Positions 1 to 8,047 of a stretch of DNA of 64,000 nt are shown in pieces. The DNA lies in contig JAKBBA010000016.1 in NCBI GenBank assembly GCA_021808665.1, positions 1 through 64,000 of the forward strand, read 5' to 3'. Under the pieces are notes generated by a model, which saw nothing but the letters and a program-made list of their open reading frames with translations, was not told where the DNA came from and ran no database searches. Position 1 is the stretch's first letter. Each line of letters starts with the position of its first letter. The stretch comes from Actinomycetes bacterium. Its GTDB lineage: Bacteria > Actinomycetota > Acidimicrobiia > Acidimicrobiales > Palsa-688. Made by a program: the position numbers and the translations under genes.

Positions 1-844
1 TGGCGCCGAGCGCGGCGAGCATGCCGAGGGCGCGGAGCCGGCGCTGGGCGATCACCATGAAGCCCGCGACGGCGACCAGGCCGATGAACAGCATCCCGAA
101 GGTCGCGAGGGCGAGGACGATGGCGGTCGGGCTGAGCCCGCCCACCGGTGACGGAGCGGACGCGACCGCGGCACCTGCGGGCAGGTCGATGGCGTCGATG
201 GCCGAGCTCGTGGCGCGGACGAGGACGAGCACCTGGCTGGGCGAGGTGATCTGGCCTGGTGCCACGAGCGCGAAGGCGTCCTCGAGGTTCTGAGGGTTCT
301 CGACCCGGCCGACGACTCGTAGCGATCGGCCGCTCGCTCGCCAGGCGCCGCCGAGGTGGAGATCGAAGAGCGTGGCGACTTGCCCGGTCACCGCCACCTG
401 GTCGGGTCCGGTCGGGTAGCGGCCTGCGACGAGAGCGAGCGTCGGCCTTCCATAGGCGCCGTGGGGGTCCTCGGCCTGCAGGACGACCGGCTGGGCCGAC
501 CCCGTGGCGATCTTCCGGATCTCGATCACGTCGATCGTGCCGAGACGGTGCTTGATGGCCGAGAGGTCCGCCGAGAGGCTCGGGTCGTCGCCCGGGAGGC
601 TGATGATGTGGTTGGCGGTCCCGAACGTTCCGGTCGTTGCGGCTTTGGACGGGGTGTTGACGGCGACCGCGGCGCCGACCACGGTGGCGCCGACGGCGAC
701 GGTGAGCAGGATCAGCGCCAGCAGTTGTTGGCGCCATTCGCGGCGCACCAGCCGCACCGCCCACCCGGTAATAGCCCGGCGGGCCGCCATGCCGCCCTCA
801 TCTGCCCCGCCGGTGACCGGTCGCCTCGCCGGGGCCGCGCTCAT
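1..844 (-). CDS. FtsX/MacB-like ABC transporter permease, N-terminal part (runs off left edge)
   Basis: The frame is open from the ATG at 844 to the left edge, giving about 281 residues. After a short basic N-terminus there is one transmembrane helix (about residues 38-60), then a large extracytoplasmic region and a second hydrophobic stretch near the window edge. This is the MacB/FtsX permease plan of helix, periplasmic-type domain, then further helices. The start overlaps the ATPase stop by ATGA (841-844), so the two are translationally coupled and form one exporter. Family knowledge: such pairs export or mechanically act on peptides, lipids or cell-wall enzymes. The substrate cannot be read from the sequence. 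The C-terminus is outside the window. Confidence 0.85.
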   Translation of the reverse strand, partial: MSAAPARRPVTGGADEGGMAARRAITGWAVRLVRREWRQQLLALILLTVAVGATVVGAAVAVNTPSKAATTGTFGTANHIISLPGDDPSLSADLSAIKHRLGTIDVIEIRKIATGSAQPVVLQAEDPHGAYGRPTLALVAGRYPTGPDQVAVTGQVATLFDLHLGGAWRASGRSLRVVGRVENPQNLEDAFALVAPGQITSPSQVLVLVRATSSAIDAIDLPAGAAVASAPSPVGGLSPTAIVLALATFGMLFIGLVAVAGFMVIAQRRLRALGMLAALGA

Positions 845-1551
845 CGTGCGCGCTCCGGAGCGGGAGGGGCGTCGGGCGGGGTCGGGCCGACGATGCGCCC
901 GTCGCGCAAGAGCACCACCTCGTCGGCCCACGAGGCCAGCTGCCGGTCGTGGGTCACCATGACCCCGGCCACGCCTCGCCGGCACGCGCCCCGGATCAGG
1001 CCCATGACAGCCTCCCCGTTGGCCGAGTCGAGCGCCCCGGTGGGCTCGTCGGTCAACAGGACCCGTCGATCGCCGACGACGGCCCGGGCGATCGAGACGC
1101 GTTGGCGCTCACCGCCGGAGAGCTCGTCGGGGAAGCAGGCTGCCCGCCCGGAAACGCCGAGCGCTTCCAGGGCCTCCATGGCCGCCGAGCGGGCCCGCTT
1201 CCTAGGGACCCCGTCGAGCTCGAGTGGCAGCGCCACGTTCTCCACGGCGGTCAGCCCGGGGAGCAGGTTGTAGTCCTGGAAGACGTAGCCGATGCTGCGC
1301 CGGCGGAGCCTGGCCTTGGCGTCACGGGACATCTCCGACACGCAGACGCCGTCGACCATGACCTCTCCGCTGATCGGCTCCTCCAGGCTGCCGGCGATCG
1401 TGAGCAGCGTGCTCTTGCCCGACCCGCTCGGCCCCATGATCGCCACGAGCGCACCGGCGTCGAAGGACACGCTCACATCACGCAGCGCGTGGACGGCGCT
1501 CGCTCCCTCACCGTAGGACTTCGAGACGTGGCGGAGCTCGACGAGGCTCAT
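841..1551 (-). CDS. ABC transporter ATP-binding protein (MacB/LolD type)
   Basis: A 236-residue nucleotide-binding subunit. Walker A is GPSGSGKST at residues 40-48, a Q-loop FQD follows near 91-93, the ABC signature LSGGERQR is near 144-151, Walker B with DEPTGALD is at 164-175, and a VTHD switch histidine comes later. The frame extends upstream to 1647, but I place the start at the ATG at 1551. There the protein begins MSLVELRHV as the family does, and GGTGGAAGG lies just upstream. It is coupled to the permease by a 4-bp overlap. It energises the exporter by ATP hydrolysis at the inner face of the membrane. The divergent two-component system probably controls it, as in antimicrobial-peptide export systems (inference). 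Confidence 0.93.
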   Translation of the reverse strand: MSLVELRHVSKSYGEGASAVHALRDVSVSFDAGALVAIMGPSGSGKSTLLTIAGSLEEPISGEVMVDGVCVSEMSRDAKARLRRRSIGYVFQDYNLLPGLTAVENVALPLELDGVPRKRARSAAMEALEALGVSGRAACFPDELSGGERQRVSIARAVVGDRRVLLTDEPTGALDSANGEAVMGLIRGACRRGVAGVMVTHDRQLASWADEVVLLRDGRIVGPTPPDAPPAPERAR

Positions 1552-1783
1552 CGCCTTCCACCTCGGAGCGTCGGGGTCGTACGGGTGGTTTCCAAGTCGG
1601 GAGCCTCCTGGGGGTGTCGATCCTGTCTCGGAGCCCTTGTACGACAACGGTCGTAACCGCGCCCTAACGCCGTTACGCCGCTGTTATGGGGGGCCGGGCA
1701 TCCTGGCTGGGCCGGGGATGGCCCAGCCGCCCGCCGGGAGGGAGGTAGACCAGCCGCGTACCATTTGACGAGGAGCGCAGCCG

Positions 1784-2440
1784 ATGAGAGTGCTGGTCGT
1801 GGACGACCATCCGAAGCTGGCGATGGCGGTCGGGACGGTCCTTCGCCGCGAGGGCATGGCCGTCGATGTCGTCTTCGACGGCGAGGAAGCGCTCGCCCAT
1901 CTGGCCGCCACCGCCTATGAGGTGGTGGTCTTGGACCGCGACCTGCCCGGCGTCCACGGCGACGACGTGTGCCGCGCCGTCGTCGCCAGGGGATCCGAGG
2001 CCCGCGTGCTGATGCTGACCGCGTCCGGGGCGGTCGAGGACCTCGTCGAGGGGCTCGGGTTGGGTGCCGACGACTACCTGGCCAAGCCGTTCCAGGTTGC
2101 CGAGCTGGTGGCACGCGTCCGCGCACTGTCTCGCCGCTCCCGGCCGGCCCTGCCACCGACGTTGGTCCGCGGTGAGCTGCAGCTCGATCCCGCCCATCGG
2201 ACCGTCACCCGATCCGGGCAGCCCGTGGCGTTGAGCGACAAGGAGTTCGGCGTCTTGGAGCACCTGCTGCGCGCCCAGGGAACCGTCGTCTCCAGCGAAC
2301 AGCTCCTCGAAGGCGTGTGGGACGAGGCGGCGAACCCCTTCACCAACACCGTCAGGATGACCATCAGCCGGCTGCGGGCCAAGCTTGGCGACCCGCCGGT
2401 CATCGAGACCGTGCCCCCCGTCGGCTACCGGATCGGCTGA
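1784..2440 (+). CDS. OmpR/PhoB-family response regulator
   Basis: 218 residues. The receiver domain (1-115) has the acidic pair D7-D8, the phospho-acceptor D51 in VLDRDLPG, and the conserved lysine in LAKPF near 102. A winged-helix DNA-binding domain follows (about 125-218), ending in the usual VRGVGYRI-like stretch, here VPPVGYRIG. GAGGAG about 9 nt before the ATG is a good ribosome-binding site, and TACCAT near 1759 may be the -10 box. The cognate kinase follows directly, and the ABC exporter is divergent, which is the usual arrangement for a regulator of its neighbour exporter. GC content is higher than in the rest of the window. Confidence 0.95.
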   Translation: MRVLVVDDHPKLAMAVGTVLRREGMAVDVVFDGEEALAHLAATAYEVVVLDRDLPGVHGDDVCRAVVARGSEARVLMLTASGAVEDLVEGLGLGADDYLAKPFQVAELVARVRALSRRSRPALPPTLVRGELQLDPAHRTVTRSGQPVALSDKEFGVLEHLLRAQGTVVSSEQLLEGVWDEAANPFTNTVRMTISRLRAKLGDPPVIETVPPVGYRIG

Positions 2441-2460
2441 GTCCCGCTGTGCCGCTCAAG

Positions 2461-3822
2461 ATGATGCCCTTCTCCGCGGCGCGGCGGCTCCGCCACCCGC
2501 GCACCACGGTCCGCGGACGCCTCACCCTGCTCTACGGCGGCCTCTTCCTCGCCTGCGGCGCCGCACTGCTCGGGCTCACCTACCTCCTGGTCGACCGCAC
2601 CTTCCCGAGCGGGAACAGCAGCGGTGGCGGAGCCCACCCTTCACAACCGCTGCGACTCGCCGCGACGGCCGCACGGGACGCCCAGCAGGCAGACCTCCAT
2701 CGACTCCTGGTGGTCTCCATCGTCGCGCTGGCCGTCATGGTGGTGGTATCGCTCGCTCTCGGCTGGGTCGTCGCCGGACGAGTGCTCCGACCGCTCCGCA
2801 CGATCACCGCCACCACCCGCCAGATCTCCGAGGACAACCTCCACCAGCGCCTTGCCCTGGAGGGACCCCCCGACGAGCTGAAGGATCTCAGCGACACCAT
2901 CGATGGGCTCTTGGCTCGCCTCGACGTGGCGTTCGAGGCCCAACGACGCTTCGCGGCCAACGTCTCCCACGAACTACGCACCCCCCTCACGGTCGGACGC
3001 ACGCTTCTCGAAATGGTCCTAGGTGATCCCGACGCCGACGTGGAGTCCTTCCGGGCCATCTGCCGTGACGTGCTCGAAGTCAGCACCCAGCAAGAGCAGC
3101 TCATCGAAGCGCTGCTCATCCTGGCCCGCAGCCAACGAGGCCTCGACCGGCGCCAACCCCTCGACCTCGCCGTCATCGCCGCTGAAGTGACCCGCGCTCG
3201 CCAAGCGGCTGCGATCGCCGGCGGCCTGCGTCTCGACGTCTCGGTCCGCTCTGCCCCGTTCTCCGGCGACCCCCGCCTCGTGCAGCGCCTCGTGTCCAAC
3301 CTCGTCGACAACGCCCTGCACTACAACCACCCCGGCGGGAGCATCCACGTCCTGGTCGACACCCAGGCTCGCCAGGCGAGACTCGAGGTGACCAACACCG
3401 GGCCCCACGTGCCCCCCGACCAGGTCAGCCGCCTCCTCGAACCCTTCCAACGCATGACCACCAACCGAGCAAGCCACCACGACGGCCTCGGCCTCGGATT
3501 ATCCATCGTTGCCGCCATCGCCAACTCGCACCACGCCACCCTCGACGCCCACCCACGAACAGGCGGAGGGCTCGACATCCAGATCGCCTTCCCAGCCCTC
3601 ACACCCGAGTCAGAACATCCCGATCCCCAAACGGCAGCTGTCGCGAAGAACCGGCCGAGAGGAGCGGCACGCCAGCGCCTGCACGCAGGCTCCGAACGCG
3701 ACCGGACCACCGACGAGATCACACGACCGGCCATCGACGCCTTGGGCCACGGATCAGCGCACAGCGACGACACGGCCAGCTGCGAGCGCGAGCACTCGTT
3801 CCCGCAGCTCAGGCAAGATTGA
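2461..3822 (+). CDS. Sensor histidine kinase, two-TM HAMP type
   Basis: About 453 residues from the ATG at 2461. A GTG at 2449 is an equally possible start, and neither has a clear Shine-Dalgarno. Two transmembrane helices (about 21-43 and 82-106) bracket a short extracytoplasmic loop of only about 40 residues. A HAMP linker (about 107-160) follows, then HisKA with phospho-acceptor H170 in NVSHELRTPLT. The HATPase_c domain has the N-box NLVDNALHYN and the G-box GLGLGLSIV. A polar tail of about 80 residues after the ATPase domain is unlike the family and may be non-conserved. The very small sensor loop suggests an intramembrane-sensing or transporter-coupled kinase (inference). Confidence 0.92.
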   Translation: MMPFSAARRLRHPRTTVRGRLTLLYGGLFLACGAALLGLTYLLVDRTFPSGNSSGGGAHPSQPLRLAATAARDAQQADLHRLLVVSIVALAVMVVVSLALGWVVAGRVLRPLRTITATTRQISEDNLHQRLALEGPPDELKDLSDTIDGLLARLDVAFEAQRRFAANVSHELRTPLTVGRTLLEMVLGDPDADVESFRAICRDVLEVSTQQEQLIEALLILARSQRGLDRRQPLDLAVIAAEVTRARQAAAIAGGLRLDVSVRSAPFSGDPRLVQRLVSNLVDNALHYNHPGGSIHVLVDTQARQARLEVTNTGPHVPPDQVSRLLEPFQRMTTNRASHHDGLGLGLSIVAAIANSHHATLDAHPRTGGGLDIQIAFPALTPESEHPDPQTAAVAKNRPRGAARQRLHAGSERDRTTDEITRPAIDALGHGSAHSDDTASCEREHSFPQLRQD

Positions 3823-4140
3823 TGATCGCCTTCTCCAGACGATCTAGCCAGAACTCCCGTCACCGTCGCTCAATGAACGAAGCACAGGCTCGTTGGATCA
3901 GCTCACGGGGGATTCCGGTCAAGCTGAGCAGGGCAGCTGCATGGGCATGCACAGGGCATGCCCCATGCAGCGCTCGAATACCGCCTGCCTCGACGCGCGA
4001 ATCCGCAGCGTGCGGGCCCGCGCCTGCCCTGGCGCGCCGCCTTTTTGCCCTACGCACGAGTTGAGTAGGGCCCCACAAACTCGCCCCATAAACGACAAGC
4101 CGCCGACCCAAACATGCTGGTCAGCGCCCTGTGCGTATGC
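3823..4140. other. Intergenic stretch with no convincing gene
   Basis: About 320 bases between the kinase stop and the tRNA terminator. Both strands carry only short arginine/alanine-rich open frames without ribosome sites or recognisable domains. The sequence moves from the GC-rich composition of the left block toward the composition of the rest. It is a plausible junction of an inserted segment next to the tRNA, but no integrase remnant is recognisable. Confidence 0.5.
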
Positions 4141-4162
4141 AAAGAGGCGCGAAAAACGCCCC
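4141..4162 (-). terminator. Possible terminator of the tRNA-fMet transcript
   Basis: Reading the minus strand, just past the CCA end of the tRNA, GGGGCG and CGCCTC form a 6-bp stem (one G-U pair) around a TTTTTCG loop, followed by TTT. It is short but correctly placed. Confidence 0.5.
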
Positions 4163-4166
4163 TACT

Positions 4167-4243
<77 letters not shown>

Positions 4244-4316
4244 GCGGAGATTCCACTATATCACCCTCGGCGACCTAGGTCGCGCAGAAAGCAGTGGGAG
4301 TCCGCCGGCTCGCGGG

Positions 4317-5354
4317 TCAGCTCGCTTCCTGGGGGCGTCTACGTTTGGCGGCCGACGCGATGGTCGGCGGCTCGTAGCCTGCGTCGGCAAAGGAGAAGTT
4401 GGTCCCGGGGGGAACGATCTCGTCGATCCCATCGAGGACGTCAGCCGGAAGGCGGACGTCAGCGGCGCCAAGTTGACCTTCGAGGTGCTCCATGGTCCTT
4501 GGTCCGATGATGGCCGACGTGACAGCCGGGTTCTCCAGCACGAACGCTATTGCCATGTGCACAAGTGAAATGCCGGCACTGTCGGCGAGCGTCCCCAGAG
4601 CGTCGGCGGCGTCCAGCTTGCGCTGGTTCGCTGGGATGGACAGGTCGTAGCGCTTCGGGAGGCGCTCGGCGCGTCTGCTCGTGAGACCTTCGGCCCCCTT
4701 GCGCCACTTTCCTGACAGCCAGCCGCCGGCCAGCGGACTCCAGGGGATGACTCCCATGCCGTAACGCTGACACGTGGGAAGAACCTCAGCTTCGATGCCC
4801 CGGGCGAGCATCGAGTACGGCGGCTGCTCGCAGACGAAGCGCTCCCTGGCCCGCCGCTCGGCCGTCCATTGTGCCTCGACGATCTCGGAGGGAGGAAACG
4901 TTGACGAGCCGAGGTAGCGCACCTTGCCTTGGCGGACGAGATCACTGAGAGCACCAAGCGTCTCGTCTATGTCTGTGTGGGGTTCCGGACGGTGCACCTG
5001 GTACAAGTCGATGTAGTCGACACCGAGCCGGCGCAGGCTGTTCTCGCACTCCTGGATGATCCAGCGACGGGAGTTGCCTGACATGTTTCGGTCCCGACCC
5101 ATGCTTCCGTGGACCTTCGTGGCGATCACCAGGTTGTCCCGCCTGCCTGCGATGGCCTTCCCAACGATCTGCTCCGACTCTCCAGCCGAGTACACGTCGG
5201 CCGTGTCGATGAAGTTGATCCCGGCGTCTATAGCCGCGTGGATGATCCGAACAGAATCCTCGTGGTCCGGGTTACCCCATCCGCCGAACATCATGGCACC
5301 CAAGCACAGGTTGCTGACCGAGATCCCTGTCGTGCCCAACCTTCGATATTGCAT
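4317..5354 (-). CDS. Aldo/keto reductase
   Basis: 345 residues, a TIM-barrel NADPH-dependent oxidoreductase. The catalytic tetrad is visible: D50 and Y55 in FIDTADVYS, K80 in VIATKVHG, and H121 in LYQVHRPEP. The late IIGPRTMEHL segment is the cofactor-binding region of the family. The ATG at 5354 is preceded by GAAGGACGA, an acceptable ribosome site. It appears monocistronic, transcribed divergently from the thioredoxin-fold gene. The closest general type is the YajO/PdxI-like or Gfo-like AKR group. The substrate is not predictable. Confidence 0.92.
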   Translation of the reverse strand: MQYRRLGTTGISVSNLCLGAMMFGGWGNPDHEDSVRIIHAAIDAGINFIDTADVYSAGESEQIVGKAIAGRRDNLVIATKVHGSMGRDRNMSGNSRRWIIQECENSLRRLGVDYIDLYQVHRPEPHTDIDETLGALSDLVRQGKVRYLGSSTFPPSEIVEAQWTAERRARERFVCEQPPYSMLARGIEAEVLPTCQRYGMGVIPWSPLAGGWLSGKWRKGAEGLTSRRAERLPKRYDLSIPANQRKLDAADALGTLADSAGISLVHMAIAFVLENPAVTSAIIGPRTMEHLEGQLGAADVRLPADVLDGIDEIVPPGTNFSFADAGYEPPTIASAAKRRRPQEAS

Positions 5355-5428
5355 TCGTCCTTCGTCCTCCCAGTCGACCTTCCCTGCTCTACCCTATCGG
5401 CGTTCGCCGCAGCATCGGGTGCTGCCGG

Positions 5429-5434
5429 TAGCGT
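5429..5434 (+). promoter_or_regulatory. -10 box TAGCGT, leaderless start of the DsbA-fold gene
   Basis: TAGCGT is followed by 6 nt (GTTCCC) and the GTG start at 5441. There is no Shine-Dalgarno, so the transcript probably begins at or next to the start codon. Confidence 0.6.
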
Positions 5435-5440
5435 GTTCCC

Positions 5441-6067
5441 GTGGAAAGAGACCTTGAGACGATCGTACGAGACACAGCTGACTTCTGGTTCGACCCTTTG
5501 TGCCCGTGGGCTTGGATGTCCTCCCGGTGGATGCTCGAGGTGGAACGGGTCAGGCCGGTGGACACCCGCTGGCACGTGATGTCGCTTGCGGTGCTGAACG
5601 AGGGCCGGGATGATCTTCCGGAACGTTACAAGGAGCTGATGAAACGCGCTTATGGTCCCGTCCGGGTCTGCATAGCAGCCGCCCAAGCTCACGGTCAGGA
5701 GGTTCTACTACCTCTCTACACCGCTCTCGGACAGCGAATCCACCTCGAAAAGCGCGAGGACGACGGCTTGATCGCGGACGCATTGGAGTCATGTGGCCTT
5801 CCCGCCGATCTCGCCGGCGCGGCAACCTCCACGGAGTTCGACGAGGAGTTGAGACGATCCCACCACGAGGGCATGGACCCCGTCGGTTACGACGTCGGGA
5901 CACCGGTCATCCACGTGAAGGGCATCGCCTTCTTCGGGCCGGTTGTCACCCCGGCGCCCAAAGGCGAGACGGCCGGCCAGCTCTGGGACGGAGTGACACT
6001 GTGCGCCGGGGTTGAGGGCTTCTACGAGCTCAAGCGTTCACGTACCCTGGGGCCGATCTTCGACTGA
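5441..6067 (+). CDS. DsbA-fold oxidoreductase, mycothiol-dependent nitroreductase (Rv2466c) family, CPWA variant
   Basis: 208 residues. The N-terminus [13 protein letters not shown] and the later [18 protein letters not shown] are the signature segments of the Rv2466c/FrnE-like family. Members are thioredoxin folds with an inserted helical domain and use mycothiol to reduce disulfides or nitro prodrugs. The active-site cysteine is C21, but the second cysteine of CPWC is alanine (A24), so the protein is monothiol. The cis-proline loop (GTPVIH) is present. The GTG at 5441 fits a leaderless start. It ends 21 bp from the convergent hydrolase. Function: probably mycothiol- or coenzyme-linked reduction in the cytoplasm; the exact reaction is uncertain. 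Confidence 0.88.
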   Translation: MERDLETIVRDTADFWFDPLCPWAWMSSRWMLEVERVRPVDTRWHVMSLAVLNEGRDDLPERYKELMKRAYGPVRVCIAAAQAHGQEVLLPLYTALGQRIHLEKREDDGLIADALESCGLPADLAGAATSTEFDEELRRSHHEGMDPVGYDVGTPVIHVKGIAFFGPVVTPAPKGETAGQLWDGVTLCAGVEGFYELKRSRTLGPIFD

Positions 6068-6088
6068 TCGCCGGCGGGAGCGAACCGA

Positions 6089-7048
6089 TTAGAGGCCCTT
6101 CAGCCAGTCGACCAACAATGCGGTGACGACCTCGGCTCTCTCTTGCTGAACCCAGTGGCCGCAGCCGGCCAGGATGTGACTTCCCCGAAGACCTGGAAGG
6201 TTCACCGAGTGGCGTTCGATGGCGCGCGCACCCCACACTGCCGGACCGTCCTTCTCCCCGGCGATGAACAGGGACGGGACGGTGATCGGCCGCCCCCTCC
6301 AGACCTGCAAGTCGAGCCAGTCCCTGTCGACGTTGCGATAACGGTTGAGAGGTCCGCGGAAGCCGCTGTACTCGAACTGCTCCGTGTAGAAGTCGAGGTC
6401 CTCGGCGCTTAACCATCGCGGCAACTCCGCCGAAGGACTGAAGCGGTCGCGCAAAGTGCCGCCGGAGCGGACCGTGGCAATCGTAGAGCCATCGGGAGCC
6501 CGGGTCGCCTCACCTGACGCCCCGACGTAGAAACCGAGCAGCCAGGATCTGACATCCTGCTCGGCTTCTGCTTCTGCCCGGCCCGGACGCTGGAAGTACG
6601 ATATGTAGAACTCTTCGTCGTCGCCGACCATCTGGGCGAACGCGTCGGTAGGCCGGCGGGTTCCTGGCGGACTATAGGGAACACTCAGCAGGGCCACCGC
6701 CCGGAACACGTCGGGCCTGAGCAGAGCCGAGTTGGCTGCGATCGGAGAACCCCAGTCGTGCCCGACGACTATCGCGTCTTTCGCGCCTATCGCCTCGATG
6801 ACGCCGAGGTTGTCCGACACGTGGCTCAGCATGCCGTACGCTTCCACCTCCACGGGCGCCGACGACCGCCCGTACCCGCGAACGTCGATAGCCACCGCCT
6901 TGAAGCCGGCCTCTGCTATCGCAGGTAGCTGGTGCCTCCACGAGTACCACGACTCGGGGAATCCGTGGACTAACAGCACTACAGGGCCGTCTCCCTCCTC
7001 GACTAGGTGTATGCGTGATCCCCTGGCGTCGACGATGCGGTGCTTCAC
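6089..7048 (-). CDS. Alpha/beta hydrolase, epoxide hydrolase type
   Basis: 319 residues. The oxyanion segment HGFPESWYSW (28-37), the nucleophile D98 in VVGHDWGS, and H298 in GCGHWVQQE match soluble epoxide hydrolases, where Asp attacks the epoxide and His activates water. Lid tyrosines are plausible in the YISYFQ and YTEQFEYSGF segments. The start overlaps the stop of the SDR by ATGA (7045-7048), so the two form an operon. Together they could open an epoxide and then oxidise the resulting alcohol (inference). Haloalkane dehalogenases share the nucleophile, but GHDWGS and the lid tyrosines favour an epoxide hydrolase. Confidence 0.9.
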   Translation of the reverse strand: MKHRIVDARGSRIHLVEEGDGPVVLLVHGFPESWYSWRHQLPAIAEAGFKAVAIDVRGYGRSSAPVEVEAYGMLSHVSDNLGVIEAIGAKDAIVVGHDWGSPIAANSALLRPDVFRAVALLSVPYSPPGTRRPTDAFAQMVGDDEEFYISYFQRPGRAEAEAEQDVRSWLLGFYVGASGEATRAPDGSTIATVRSGGTLRDRFSPSAELPRWLSAEDLDFYTEQFEYSGFRGPLNRYRNVDRDWLDLQVWRGRPITVPSLFIAGEKDGPAVWGARAIERHSVNLPGLRGSHILAGCGHWVQQERAEVVTALLVDWLKGL

Positions 7049-7908
7049 GACTCGCTCTTTTCACTTGCGCGGAGCTCTGATTCCTCGCCGCCAGCGGGAA
7101 GCGGTACCGCGTCCGACGGAAACTCGGCGAGCCGCTTAGTCGACGTCAAGCCACCGTCGACGACAATCGTCTGGCCTGTCACATAGGAAGAATCCTCCGA
7201 CGCCAGCCATACCGCCGCCGCAGCGATGTCCGCTGGAGTGCCGATACGCCCGAGGGGAGTGCCGGCTGAGACCCCTGCGGACACGAGGGAGAGAATTTCT
7301 TCCGACGCTGCTGGGTCGGAGTCCACACCGAGGCCCTTGGCGAAGATCGGCGTTGCTATACCCCCGGGGTTTATGCAGTTGACTCGTATGTTGAAAGGGC
7401 CTTGTTCCAGAGCCACCGACCTCGTCAGGCCTATGACCCCGGCCTTGCAGGCGCTGTAGACGTGCGGTCCCATTCCCCCCATAAGGCCAGCGACTGACGA
7501 CGTCGAGATGATCGACCCTCCACCATTCGCTTGCATCGCACGGCAGGCGTGCTTCATGCACAACGCTACGCCTTTGAGCAGGACAGACACAGTCTGGTCG
7601 AACCCAGCCTCGTCGAGGTCGGTGATCGGCCCGCTCACCCCTCCGAAACCGGCGTTCGCCACCATTACGTCCAGGCGACCGTACCCGTCGACGCACGCGG
7701 CGACCGCCCCAGCGATGTCGGATTCGACAGCGACGTTGCACGGTACGAACAAGCCCGCAATTCGTGAGGCGACAGACGTCCCTCTTGCCTGGTCGATGTC
7801 GGCGAGCACGACCTCGGCGCCTTCCGAGCGGAAGCGATCTGCGATCCCCTCTCCGATACCGCTCGCCGCGCCGGTGACGAGAGCTACCTTGCCTTCTAGC
7901 CTTCCCAT
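7045..7908 (-). CDS. Short-chain dehydrogenase/reductase (SDR)
   Basis: 287 residues from the ATG at 7908. The cofactor motif TGAASGIG is at 12-19, ADID at the end of strand 2 suggests NAD(H), NAG is at about 85-87, the catalytic serine is S137 or S138, and Y151-K155 lie in YSACK. The frame extends to a GTG at 7932, but the ATG at 7908 gives the family N-terminus and sits 7 nt after TAAGGT, as expected for a leaderless start. It leads the operon with the epoxide hydrolase. The C-terminal 30 residues after the VDGG motif are longer than usual and polar. The likely reaction is alcohol/ketone interconversion. Confidence 0.93.
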   Translation of the reverse strand: MGRLEGKVALVTGAASGIGEGIADRFRSEGAEVVLADIDQARGTSVASRIAGLFVPCNVAVESDIAGAVAACVDGYGRLDVMVANAGFGGVSGPITDLDEAGFDQTVSVLLKGVALCMKHACRAMQANGGGSIISTSSVAGLMGGMGPHVYSACKAGVIGLTRSVALEQGPFNIRVNCINPGGIATPIFAKGLGVDSDPAASEEILSLVSAGVSAGTPLGRIGTPADIAAAAVWLASEDSSYVTGQTIVVDGGLTSTKRLAEFPSDAVPLPAGGEESELRASEKSES

Positions 7909-7915
7909 TCCACAG

Positions 7916-7921
7916 ACCTTA
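7916..7921 (-). promoter_or_regulatory. -10 box TAAGGT of the SDR-hydrolase operon
   Basis: TAAGGT, 7 nt, then ATG at 7908. This supports the shorter start for the SDR and a leaderless mRNA. Confidence 0.6.
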
Positions 7922-7930
7922 ACGTCTCGC

Positions 7931-7980
7931 ACGTGGCGAGGCGCCAGCTGCCACGTGGCAGGCGCCAGTTCGGACGTGGC
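7931..7980. repeat. Three phased ACGTGGC repeats in a divergent promoter region
   Basis: ACGTGGC begins at 7931, 7953 and 7974, spaced 22 and 21 bp, i.e. two helical turns. AGGCGCCAG follows the first two copies (7939-7947 and 7960-7968). They lie upstream of the SDR -10 box and upstream of the DUF445 promoter, so they look like an operator array for a regulator not encoded nearby. Confidence 0.55.
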
Positions 7981-8035
7981 AGTGGCTGTGCTCCTGTTGT
8001 AGGGCCGCGGGGCTCCCCTACGGTCGTCACGCGCC

Positions 8036-8041
8036 TAGCTT
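8036..8041 (+). promoter_or_regulatory. -10 box TAGCTT of the DUF445 gene
   Basis: TAGCTT, 6 nt (GTGCCG), then ATG at 8048. This spacing selects the ATG over the in-frame GTG at 8042. Confidence 0.6.
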
Positions 8042-8047
8042 GTGCCG

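Noticed and set aside
356..1273. Long plus-strand open frames of 305 and 235 residues
   Set aside because: They lie opposite the clear ABC permease/ATPase genes, are Arg/Gly rich and have no domain. They are products of high GC content.
1548..2263. Minus-strand frames of about 200 residues opposite the response regulator
   Set aside because: The plus strand encodes an intact response regulator with all motifs; the antisense frames show no family features.
3860..4111. 83-residue minus-strand frame beside the tRNA, considered as an integrase remnant
   Set aside because: No tyrosine-recombinase motif or ribosome site is visible; composition is Arg/Ala rich as in random frames.
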